From positions 5,401,281 through 5,465,280 of the forward strand of contig JAESIW010000020.1 of NCBI GenBank assembly GCA_016802295.1: DNA of 64,000 nt, read 5' to 3'. This stretch comes from Brachionus rotundiformis. Taxonomy: Eukaryota > Rotifera > Eurotatoria > Ploima > Brachionidae. Every line of letters starts with the position of its first letter. The first letter of the stretch is position 1. The position numbers and the translations under genes are program-made. The notes beneath the pieces are model-generated. The model did no database searches, was not told where the DNA came from, and saw nothing but the letters and a program-made list of their open reading frames with translations. This document shows positions 44,244 through 55,333 of the stretch, one piece after another.

Positions 44244-47200
44244 ATGAAACATTTTATTTTTATATGGCTATTTTTACTGGTGAAAAAAGATCAGTCATTG
44301 ATACTTGGTATTAAACAATATTTATCAAAATTTTAATTTTAAAATATTAATTTAAAAGTAAATGAGTATAATTTATACTGTAAAACAATAATTGATCTAA
44401 CCGGTGTATGCTACGTACAAGTCATATATGACGTTTTGAATTTGAATGAAATTCGTTTAAAGTATGATGGCCAATTAAGTGAACGAATGAATTTAATAAA
44501 TAGTAATTATTAATTTTTTAATTTGTAAATTTGTAAATTTATTTATTCATTAAAATACTACAAAGGTGAAAATCAAATTAATTATTTTAATGTTCAACAA
44601 GATTTAAGTTCTTTTACTCGACAATTATCTGATACTAGGTTTGAAAATAGTCAGAAAAGATTTCTTTTGACAAATTCAGAGTTTAAAACGACAACATCAA
44701 TTTCTGAAATTGAATATTTTGGTCTAAAATCGGGAATTATAAAAATAGAAGTTTTAAAATATTTTCAAATTTAATCAAATATATTTGGTTTTGTGACTAA
44801 AAACCGAATATTATTTTTTAACTATTAATTTTAAATAAACAAAATTTTAGATAGTGAAGTTTGGTTTTTGCAATGATAGCTATCCTTGCTCCAGCTTTTT
44901 TCAAAATAACTACTATGTACATTCTGATGATCTGATTATACAAGGATCTTTTGAAATTTCAATAAATACTGGGTATAATCTTTACCAAGACGTTCCAGCA
45001 ACTACGATTGATAAGCAGTCAATGATTGTGTTAACTCAAATAAGTGGAGCTCTAGCAATTGATTCAAGTACTGACCAAATATTGGTATCCGACTACTTAA
45101 TCGAGTCAATAGATGATTACTATCAGATAACCAAGATAAACTACTCGAAAAATTTAGCTGTTACATTCAAAATGAAAACAGTTCTTAATTTTAATCATAA
45201 AATCTACGCTACACAAATACAATTAAAAAGTCCAGGCACTTTTTTGTTTGAAATTTACTCTAATTCAGTGATAAAACGGACTCAATCAATCAAAGTTAAT
45301 GATGGTATTGTTAATTTTAGGGTCAATTTTAAGTTAATTTAAATATTTGTTAAAAGAATCAAATTTAGAAATTTTGTGCTTAGATCTAATTGATGAGACA
45401 GGTTTGAATGTAAAATGTGCTGTTGATGGTTTCTCGGTCAGAATTATGGATTTAAAAATCAAATGGGATGAACGGGTTTTATCATTTTTAGACAAGTTTG
45501 GTAAATTTGATTTTTATATTAAAAAAAATAAACAAAATTAATCTTGTTAATCAGGAAGCAAATCGAAAATTTTTAGTTTTGAAAAAGGAAAAGAACTTTT
45601 TATGTATAATTAAAAGCTTAATAATATTTGTTTTATTTACAAAAAAATTAAATAGGTAGTCGTGTAGGATGTCTATTAGTAGATGATGGCAAAAATTTCT
45701 AAATTTAGAATAAAGCTTTTTTTTTAATCATGTCATCGTCAGTCTTACATATTAATACAGAATCATTAAGAGTAAATACAGTATGTTGCAAAAGTTAAGA
45801 AATTTTTTTTTTTCGTTAACAAAAGAATTGTTTTTGCATTTATAATAGGCAGGAATATAAAAAAAAGCGGTTTTTTTTTAAATTTTTATTTGTCATCAAT
45901 CCAAGATCATAATATTAAAAAAAAAATTAAGTGAAAAAAAATCCCAAAAAAAAATACATAAGAAAAAATGGACACAATAAATTAAAAAAAACGGTTCAAA
46001 AGTTTTTAAAAAATTTTTAAAAATTAATATTTAAAATCACCGCCTTTAACATGCCAAAAATATTTTTGGCATAGATTCAATCATTTTTGAACGTACTCAG
46101 TTGGAATCTTTTTCCACTCTTTGTGTAAAACCTCTTTTAAATGCTCGATAGAGGTTACCTTTGTGTTTACCATTTTGGCATCCATGTATGACCATAAGTT
46201 CTCGATTGGGATGAGATCTGGTGAACGGGCACACCATGCTAGTACCTCTATGTTCTGTTCTTTCAACCAGTCCTTTACTGAGTGGGCAGTATGTGCCGAA
46301 GCGCCATCTTGCTGAAAAATCCAAGGGTCATCTGGCTCAAATAGCAGGTCAACAGATGGTAAAAGGTTGTTTTCCAAGATGTTGATGTAGACAAATTGAT
46401 TAATTCGTCCTGTATAAATGTTGCTTATACCAGTGCCTATGTAGGAAATGCATCCCCAGATACGAGCTGACCCTCCACCGTTTTGTAGCCTTGGTTTACA
46501 GAACTTCGGATGAAATTTTTCATTTTTAAACCTTTTTACGATTACTCTTGACTTACGATTGAAGACCTCAAAATTGGATTCGTCACTGATACGATCTAAG
46601 ATAATTCTGGACCAATTATTAATTGTCCAATCAAGTCTCTTTTAACACCACTTATATCTTATGGTCAATCATTTATGGTTAAAAGGGGTTTTCTGACCGC
46701 TGTATGGGACTCTAAGCTTTTTTTTTTGCGAAATCTCATTACAGTAGACTTACTTATCCTAACCCCTTGAGTCTTAGAATTAAAATCAGTGGCGAGTTTT
46801 TGATAGCTAGATGTAGGGTCTTTTCTTGTCTCTCTAAAAATTTAATTTTCATCCCTAAAAGTCAACTTTCGAGGTCTACCAGAACGGCTTCGATCAGACA
46901 CAGTGCCAGTCTCTTCATATCGTTTTTTAGTTGAAGAGACACATTTTGGAGATACTCCTAACATGTTCATTATAAATATTTAAAAGTTAATTATATTTTT
47001 ATTCTGAGTGTCATATATCAAAAAGTAGAGAAAAAAAAATTCTACAAATTAGTGCTTTTATTTTTTTTCTTTTGTACTCAATTTTTCGAAAAATACAACA
47101 TGTAAACAATTTAAAATAAAATAACCAATTTCTAAACTTTTGCAACATACTGTATAAAAGAATGGCAAAAAAAATGGCTAAAATAATAATACCAATTTAA

Positions 47201-50200
47201 AGAATATTTTTTTAGCTATCAAGGCAAAAAATAAGAATTTATTAGTTAATTGACTGATTAAATAGTTAAACAAAAAATGTATAAATATAGATACATGTAT
47301 ATTAAAAAATCAAAATCACTAATTAAAAAATCACTATCTATTTATTGTGTTAAAGTTTAACACAATAAATGTTATTGAATTAGATACATTACTTATTTAA
47401 AGAATTATTAAAAACAATTTGAGCTTTATCTAATTACTATATATAACTTTTTAAAAAACTCGATTTTGCTCCAGTCACATAATTTACAAATTATATTTTG
47501 AAATTTTGAATAAACTAAAATATCAATAAATTTTATTTATTACAAATAAGATAACTTTATTGACTATTTCGGTGTATTCTGGACCTCCAATTTTCAACCA
47601 AGTTCAATTCAAAGTTCTTACAAATACTTTATTATTCCAAATGCTGAGATCAAATTTGAATCTGTGATTTATAACTTGAACATATATGGATTAGAATCAG
47701 GAAATATTGAAATTGGTTTTTTAGAATTTTCTGTATGTGGAGACATTGGACAATCTTGTTGGCGATATTTTCATTCAAATTCAACTTTGCCAAATGCGAA
47801 GAAAGTCTTTAAATGGGCTTTAGAAATTCAAGAAGGTTCGAATTCCATACCAATTAATAATACTGTGGTATATAGAGGTCTGGTGCCTTATATTTCATAT
47901 ATTGGAACGGGCCGAGTTCAAATTGAAACCGTTGACTCTTTTATCTATTCAGATTATGCTTTTTATGACAATAACAGAACTAGAATAATTAAGATCTCAA
48001 ATGACATACCAAGCAGATTTCTAATTAATTTCAACATTGATCGAACTTATTTGATTTATCAGAAGATAATTTCACAAGCTCTAAATACTTCAAGTGAAAT
48101 AACTGTAAAAACTTATCTTGAACAAAAAATGGAAAATACAGCTGTTTACACAATAAATGTTGCAACAGGTACTTGTTTTTAATTTATCAATTTTAAATTA
48201 AATAAAAATTATTTGATTAATTTAATTTAATTCTTTAAAGAAAGATATATAGAATTGGAAATAGTCAAATCGGATATAACATTGGATAGGGAAATTTTTT
48301 TCCAGCTAAAAGCAATTTCCCAAATAAATTCTGAAAAATTTTATTCAATTCATGAATCAACGAAGAAAATTTTTACATTAAGTAAAAAAAAAAAAAAAAT
48401 TAACTGTCTTTAAAAATTTTTTTCTTAGATGGAAGCTTTAGAAACTATTTCGGTTTTGACACTCTAAGTAATGCAATAAACACCAAATCTTTTAATGATT
48501 ATGAAATATATCTCATGAACAATGCTGAATTTCTGATAAGTGAAAATTTGATAGGATTTGACATAACTGCATCAAGATCTGGTTTAATACAACTATTGGT
48601 AAGTTTTAATTTTTTTTTGAGCTGAAAAAAAAATATTTTTTTAAATAATTCAGATAATAGATATCGATGACTGCAAAGATCAAAGCTTGTGTTCTGAATA
48701 TCTCAACACAACCATGATGGTCAAAAATTTTACCATAATTGATAAATTTGAAATTATTTTAAGTACACAAGTTCAACGATACTACATACCAAAAATGAGA
48801 ATGTTAAAAAGATACTTGGTAGGTTTTCAAAATGACATCTACGGTGGCAACATTGAGGTATCCGATTGTCCCAACTGCACAAACCCTGACTATATCTTAA
48901 AAAATGACGGAAGTTTATCCAAAAGCACTAACTTTGGAAACAACAATTATCGTTTTTTATTAAATTGTATAGTAGAAAGTGGTTATTATACATATGAATA
49001 TTCTGGCTCTTTAAAATATTCATATGAAGGTGAATATAACTTAACTGTGGGATTTGAAGAATTTTCTCAATCAGCAAGAAAAAATATTACAATAATAGAT
49101 AGTAATCTAGATAAAAAAATTTCAATGTTTCCTATATTTTTTCATTAAAGAAAAATATTTGGATTTTTTTTGCCATAATCTTATTGAAAAACAACTGCAA
49201 TGTTTTATTACTGGTGTAAGTATGGCAAATAATACAGAGTTCTTGACATACAGTGATTCAGGTTTAATCGAATATTCAGAAAATAAAATAGGTATATTTA
49301 TTTAAATTAAGTAAAAAATAATTCAACATTTTTTGATTGATATTAATTTAAGAACTGGTTGATTATTTTGGTGTTAATTTTTTAAATTACATGCTGGTAA
49401 ATTCGAATCTTTATACACCAAGTTTTAATGAGTACGTGTTGCTTAATACGGAATTTTTTTTTGATGCCTACCTTATCGGGTTTAGTGTAGATGCATTGAA
49501 CTCCGGTTTCCTATATATAAAAGTAAGAAAAAACAAAAAATCAATTTCTTATTTTGATATAATTTAATCTGGCATAATATTTGAAAAATATTTAAAAAAA
49601 TAAGCAAAAATAATTGGACCTAGAAATCTTAACTTTTAGAAAATGGCATATATTTTTTCTAGTAGCTAATTTATTTTTGAAAAATAGATAAAAAAAAGTA
49701 GCAAAAATACTTTATTAATAGCAAAAAAAAATACAAGAAAAAATTTAATTTTTTAACTTTTTTCGACCGCTTCTTGGGCGCTTAGTTTTAGAAAAAAATG
49801 GGACCTCTTGGACGCTTTGATGGTTCGGCTTGATTTGCTAAATCATTTAATGCTGGTTGACTATAATTTGTTTCACTATTTGCTGTAACGACGGTTGCTT
49901 TTTCTGATGTTGTAGGTCTATTAAACCGGATTTAAAGGGCTAGCTGAGTTTGTTTCAAGAGCAGAAGAAGTCAACCCTTTTGCGTTTTGTTCAATACCCA
50001 AATCTATAGCTGGAAACTTGTCAAACTTGGACAATTCGTAACTGATGCCGATTACATGTTTGCAGATGTAGTGTTTTTTCCAATATTGACAAGAACGTTT
50101 GCTCAATTCCCATACTAGTTCATTAATTTCTATGATCTTGTATGAATTGTTCCATAACACATATTATTGTAAACCAAGGACCAGTTGAGTTCAAATAGTT

Positions 50201-53200
50201 TCTACAACCTTCTTTAGTTGCTTCATAATCAACTTTTGTTGACGATACCATATATACAACTCTATTATTGTGTCTAAGCTTAACAATGCGCTTGTTTTGT
50301 TTAACTATTAGTAATTGATAAAAATAAGTGATTTTTATAACTTACATGTTGACAATTTATTTAAATTCGACCTCAAAATCATTATTAAAAAGTTGCTACA
50401 TCAAAAAATAGATTACCTATTATATGAAATAATTTAGCTACTGAAAAAAATATTTTTTTTAATTTTAATTAGCTATTTTGAAAAGTAAATCAGCTACTCG
50501 AGAAAAATAAATTAGCTACTAGAAAAAATATATGCCTTTAGAATATCTCAATGATCTATTAGCAAATATAAAATATCGATAGTTAAGAATTGATTATCGA
50601 TTAAATTGGTTATCACTTTTTAGACCCGAAAATTTAATTTAATTTTTAACAATCATTTGTATGAATTTTCAATTTGACCTGAAAAGTTATCAAAAATGAC
50701 GGATCATTTAGTTTCTGGTCTAATCTAATTAAATGCCATATTTTATGTCTAAATTTTAAATTTAAATTGGTCAACGAAAAAGCATTTAAAAAAAATTATT
50801 TAGCCATTTTCAATTTTAAGTTAGCCCAAAAATAACGATTAACTCAAAAAAGTTTAAGTCATAGTTTATCAGAATAATTTCAATCTGGACAACATCTTAT
50901 TAAAACTAAAAATTTTTAGATCTTAGAGTTTGATGATATTTGTAGAGGAGAAAATGAATCATGTGCCTCAATCTTGGAAACTGAAAGAATTATCCAAAAT
51001 TCAAACAAAAAATACATTTCTTACAAACACGTTTCAAAAAATAACAAAATTTATAGCTTGGATAAAACTTATGTAAAAAAGGGATCAATGATACTGCTAG
51101 AATTCAAGAATAATTTGGTTGGATACGAAGAAAATGGAGACCATATGTATTCAGATGTTTACAATGATGGTTCTAAACTTTATCCCATAAAAGCAAACAG
51201 CAAATTTCGATTCATATTTAATGCTTTGATTGATATAAAATATTATCTTACAAACATTGAATTTAGAACTTTAATTCCAAATACAGATGAAACAACAGTT
51301 CTAACCACAATAATAAAATCCAAAGATAATATTGATAGATTTACCAAAAGATTGGAAATCTTAGAAAAAAGTTGTTTTTTTTTGATTGAAATTAATTTTT
51401 AAAATAAATAAGGAAAAATAATTAAGGACAATTTTTGGATTTGATGTGCAATGGCTTTAATCTTACCATTGGATGTGAAATAATAGCAATCTCTTTTTCA
51501 AAGAATGATTCAATAAATGTTATGAATGAAAACCAATTAGTAAAAGATATTCCTTTTGAGAGTAATGCTTTATTTATTAATTAATATTTGTATTAAGTTA
51601 TAATTAAATTTTCTTTAGATGATATTATTTCATATTTTGGCTTGGAATTTTCACAACAGCTACTATCATTCAATACGCCATATTTATTTTTCATACTAGC
51701 TTCGACAGAATTTAAATTTGATTCCAATCTTGTTGGATTTGAGATATATGCAAAAAAAAATTCCCATCAGTATTTGAGTGTAATTATTTTTATCTTTAAA
51801 TTATCAACAAATATTTTTAAAATATTTAATTTAAAAAAAAATAGTTGAAATGAGATATTTACTTTTTTTCTGATGTACAAATATCTAAAAAATATATTAG
51901 TGTAGGCCAATATCTTAAGTTAAAAAATTTAATATTTCTTAACTTTTCGAAACAAAAAATTAATTAATAGTATCAATTTTAAAACAAATTAATTTTATTT
52001 TTTTAAAAGATAATCAATTTTGATGATGAATGTGCTCTTGACTCATGTTCGTTTTACCTATCAAATAAAGTTGGTTTGCCAATTGAGTATTATACCGTTG
52101 ATACAGTTAGAATCGATTTTGTTAAAGGATATAATAAAATTTTTCTTAATAATAGAATAAAAATTAAGAAAGGCTCAATGATAGCACTTGAATATGATTA
52201 TGATTATGACTATTTTAATTTTGATGATTCGTATTCAAAAGTTAAAGATTATTACATCAATAATGTTTTGATGACTGGTTATGGATATCGTTTATCAATT
52301 AGAGCATTAATTGACGAAGAATTTTATTTCATCAAGTCATCTTTTTCCATTCAGGTGCAAAACCATGGCCTTCATACAATTACTGCAAATCTTTTACTCA
52401 ATTCTAGTGGGATAAGAAGCGTCAGTAGACAAGTTTTTTTATCAAGTAATATACTTGAGAGTTATAAAGGATAATTATCAAGTATTTATTAACTATTAGA
52501 TTCATCAGTGACTCAATTGGAAATACTCGATCCATCGGAGTCTATGACTGAATTAAGTAAAAATTAAACAATAATTTAAAAATCTAGTCATTTAAACACT
52601 TTTATAGCTATACAAAACTCCATAACGAAAGAACTAAAAAAAATGACCACTAGTATTACTTATACAACAAAAACAATGGATAGTTTCTCAAATATAAATA
52701 TTTCTACAAGTGACATTATATCAAGTAAATCGATTAAAATAATAGTAATTATAAAAATATTTTTATTTTTTCAAAGTAATTCAAGATAAAGAAGAAATAA
52801 GTTTAACTTATTTTTCTTCTCTGACTCAGTTGCAAATATCAGATGTTAAAAATTATTTGAAAAGCAAAATAGATTTAGGAGATTGCTTGGCAAACTGTTC
52901 TAACAATGGTTTCTGTAAGGTAGAAAATGGAATAGCTCTTTGCAAATGTCAAAAGTACTTTGCTGGAAAAAGATGCAATTTAGATATAAGAAAATGTTCC
53001 AGCAATCCATGTCTAAATAATGGAACTTGTGTTAATTCTCCTAATTTTGATAGCTACAAATGCGAGTGCGACAATTTATTCTATGGTGGAAATTGTCAAT
53101 TTAAAGTTGATTTGTGCCAGAATTATACATGTTCTGGCAATGGATATTGTATAGACAAAAACAATCAACCAACATGTGTTTGCAAGTACTTGTTTTCAGG

Positions 53201-53378
53201 AAAGAATTGTGAAATAGAGTCAGTGGAGATAAAGCAAATCAGAAAAACTGTCAATGGGGCTAAGATTATAGCAATTACTGTCATAGTTTTATTCTATGTT
53301 ACTTTTATAATTCTTGACCTGATAAAATTCTATAAAAATATTGTTCAAATTTTCAAATTATTGACAAAGAAAAAATAA
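44244..53378 (+). CDS. Type I membrane protein: five three-part modules, 3 EGF domains, 1 TM
   Basis: Eighteen exons in phase give 1550 aa: 44244-44307, 44359-44502, 44566-44750, 44851-45304, 45357-45500, 47551-48168, 48241-48381, 48429-48598, 48654-49101, 49151-49291, 49353-49522, 50920-51370, 51427-51561, 51619-51779, 52010-52460, 52500-52556, 52608-52724, 52777-53378. Exon 1 encodes a signal peptide (MKHFIFIWLFLLV). Then a C-A-B unit of about 250 residues repeats five times. C (about 47 aa) usually has paired Cys, as in LCLDLIDETG with a later Cys. A (about 55 aa) has DYFG, N-S/T-E-F, L-I-G-F and S-G-x-I. B (about 150 aa) opens FDD-x-C and C-S. Two Ser/Thr-rich linker exons follow, then three EGF domains (residues 1386-1494) and a membrane helix (1511-1532). 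The cytoplasmic tail is short and basic. I do not recognise C or B; A resembles beta-sandwich segments of invertebrate surface proteins. Likely an adhesion or receptor protein. Confidence 0.8.
45779..47152 (-). mobile_element. Tc1/mariner element with both terminal repeats, inactive
   Basis: A 1374-bp element bounded by terminal inverted repeats of 26 bp with one mismatch, starting CAGTATGTTGCAAAAGTT, and flanked on both sides by TA, the family's target-site duplication. It lies in the 2.05-kb intron 45501-47550 of the modular receptor gene, in antisense orientation. Inside, on the minus strand, are remains of a DD34E transposase. The nearly matching ends suggest fairly recent insertion; the coding part is broken. 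Confidence 0.9.
46081..46976 (-). pseudogene. Tc1-type transposase, broken
   Basis: Remnant of a Tc1 DD34E transposase inside the element above. The N-terminal part has a helix-turn-helix and the GRPRK-type linker (SGRPRKLT), interrupted soon after by an in-frame TAA. The middle carries the first catalytic Asp (SDESNF) and the HPKF and WGCISY motifs. The last open stretch (46377-46081) has the second Asp in FQQDGASAHTA and the catalytic Glu in LIPIENLW, with 34 residues between them. Several frame changes separate these parts, so no functional protein is made. Confidence 0.85.
49740..50320 (-). pseudogene. Decayed SWIM zinc-finger fragment, transposon-derived
   Basis: Antisense remnant in the 1.4-kb intron 49523-50919 of the modular receptor gene. 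The longest open part (50160-49921) holds a SWIM-like core: SCQYWKKHYICKHVIGISYE, with the usual C-x-H pair as CKH. The first Cys of the usual C-x-C pair appears to be Arg, two residues before the Cys of RSC. Upstream, in another frame, is NRVVYMVSST; downstream a short AT-hook-like tail (KRPRSGRKK) is out of frame. SWIM fingers of this kind are common at the end of MULE-type transposases. No terminal repeats were found, so the class is an inference. Confidence 0.6.
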
Positions 53379-55333
53379 AAACGATTTTGTTTTTGAATTT
53401 TTATTAGAAAAATTTTATCCTAGTAAAGAAACTTTTTGGTCAAATGATGCATTCAAATTTTAATAAAGTTATACGGAAATTTCTTTATTTTATTGTTCAA
53501 CAATAATTAAAACTAATTTTCTCATTTTTTTTCCAAATTGTTGCCACTGGTAACGTTATTATAAATTGTGTGAAACTCGTAGAATAAAATTTTGTCAATA
53601 AAAGTTGTAAAAGTCCATTACTTACAACTCTTTCAAGTTCGTAAGATGGGCACTTGATTTAAGATTTTTATTTTTTTTTCATAAAAAGTTTTGACTATGG
53701 TTTAGTTTTTAATTTAACTTTGTTCGCCGTTTGTAGATTTAATTAATCAAATCCAACCATTTTTAGTAAGAGGGTAGCCTTAGTAGTTAATGTGCAAAAT
53801 AATTTACCTCAATTTTCAAAGATATCTAGGTTATTAATCCATCAAAAAAATATTTAAATTTAAAAATTGCTGCCAAGTCAAACTTTATTAAAAAAATAAT
53901 GTATCCACTACAGTTTTATATTGATTTTGAAAAATACTTTTTGTTAGTCTAAAAATTTTTATGTTTGAATATCTACAAGAACCAGCATGTTCAATTTTGA
54001 AAACACTTGATCTGTATTTTTAGGTCTTCTAAGAATATATTTTTTTCAGAACGTGGATAACTTTTAAAAGAAGTTGTCAAGAATAAAACAAATAAAAAAG
54101 TTGACCATTTCAATTAATTTTTAGTTTAATCTATCGAGAATAAAAGACAACATTCTGAAAGAGAAGCTCTAAATCGGAGTAGCTTTCAAGATTTATTTTA
54201 TTTAATAAAAACTAAAACTTTTTTTTAATATTTTTAAATTTAATTATAACAAAAAATAACCAATCTAATCTATAACTATTTTCCACTTGGTTTTAATTAA
54301 TCAATAAATTTATTTATTACAAAAAGTGTTCGATCAAGAAGCAAAGTTGTAAAAAGATTAAGTATTTATTGACAAACTTAGACAACTAATTAAATATTTA
54401 AATAATCGGGTTCATTTTTAAATCAAGAATAGAATTTGTTTGCTATTAATCCAAATTTTGGGACACCAAACAGTCAACTAAATCTCAATTAATTTTTATT
54501 AATTTAATCATTGAGTGAATTGAGGATGTAGAAAAAAATTCTAATGCTAAAAATACCACAATAGCTCTGGTTCCAATTAAAATTTTAATTATTTAAAAAT
54601 ACTCAAAAGAAAAATAATCTCGATAAGTAAAAATAGATTTAACTTTAAGAATTTAAAAGCTCTAATTTGGTTTATTTTTATAATGAAATCCCACACAAAC
54701 TGATAAACATTCGATCGATAGTCTTACCTTACACAAGTATATACAATCAAAAACAAAATTTAAAACTTGAGGAAAATTTTGTACCTGAACACGACTAAGA
54801 GAAATAAATTCGAAGATTGTAATTTAAAATTTAAATTTAGAGTAAATATTTTTATTTTTTGTTCAATTTTTTGAGAAAGCTTATGCACCTGAACAAAAAA
54901 AACTAGGCTTAATTTTATTAAAACATTATAATGAAACTATATAACTATTTTTTATTTTTTTGGTGACTATTTATTTTTTCAAAATAGAGGACACACAATT
55001 TTAAAAATTTCAACTTTTTTTTTTACCACCTTTAATAGTCTTCCAATGATTAAATTTTACGTAATATTAGCGGTAAATTTTTAGCAATACAAAAAAAAAT
55101 TCGAGTACTTAATTTCTTTTATAAAGCTTTTAAATATACAAAATAAATTGTTTGTTTTTACAATAATTATTTATTCAAAAGCTTCTTATTTCTTTCTCAT
55201 TCAAACAAATTCAACTTTGTTACTATAGCTTGGCTTATTTATCGGTAGAATAGTCCGAACTTCCGAAGCCGTTTGGCACTAAAATTCACTTGACCAATTT
55301 GTTTATACAAGTTATTTAGATGTGTGCTCAAGA
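53379..55333. other. Gene-free spacer before the TTC28-like gene
   Basis: About 1.9 kb of AT-rich DNA. It must contain the receptor gene's 3' UTR and the TTC28-like promoter. No gene, RNA gene or transposon end was recognised. Confidence 0.55.

Noticed and set aside
46121..46315. Plus-strand frame within the Tc1 element
   Set aside because: It is the antisense of the transposase remnant, whose DD34E motifs are clear on the minus strand.
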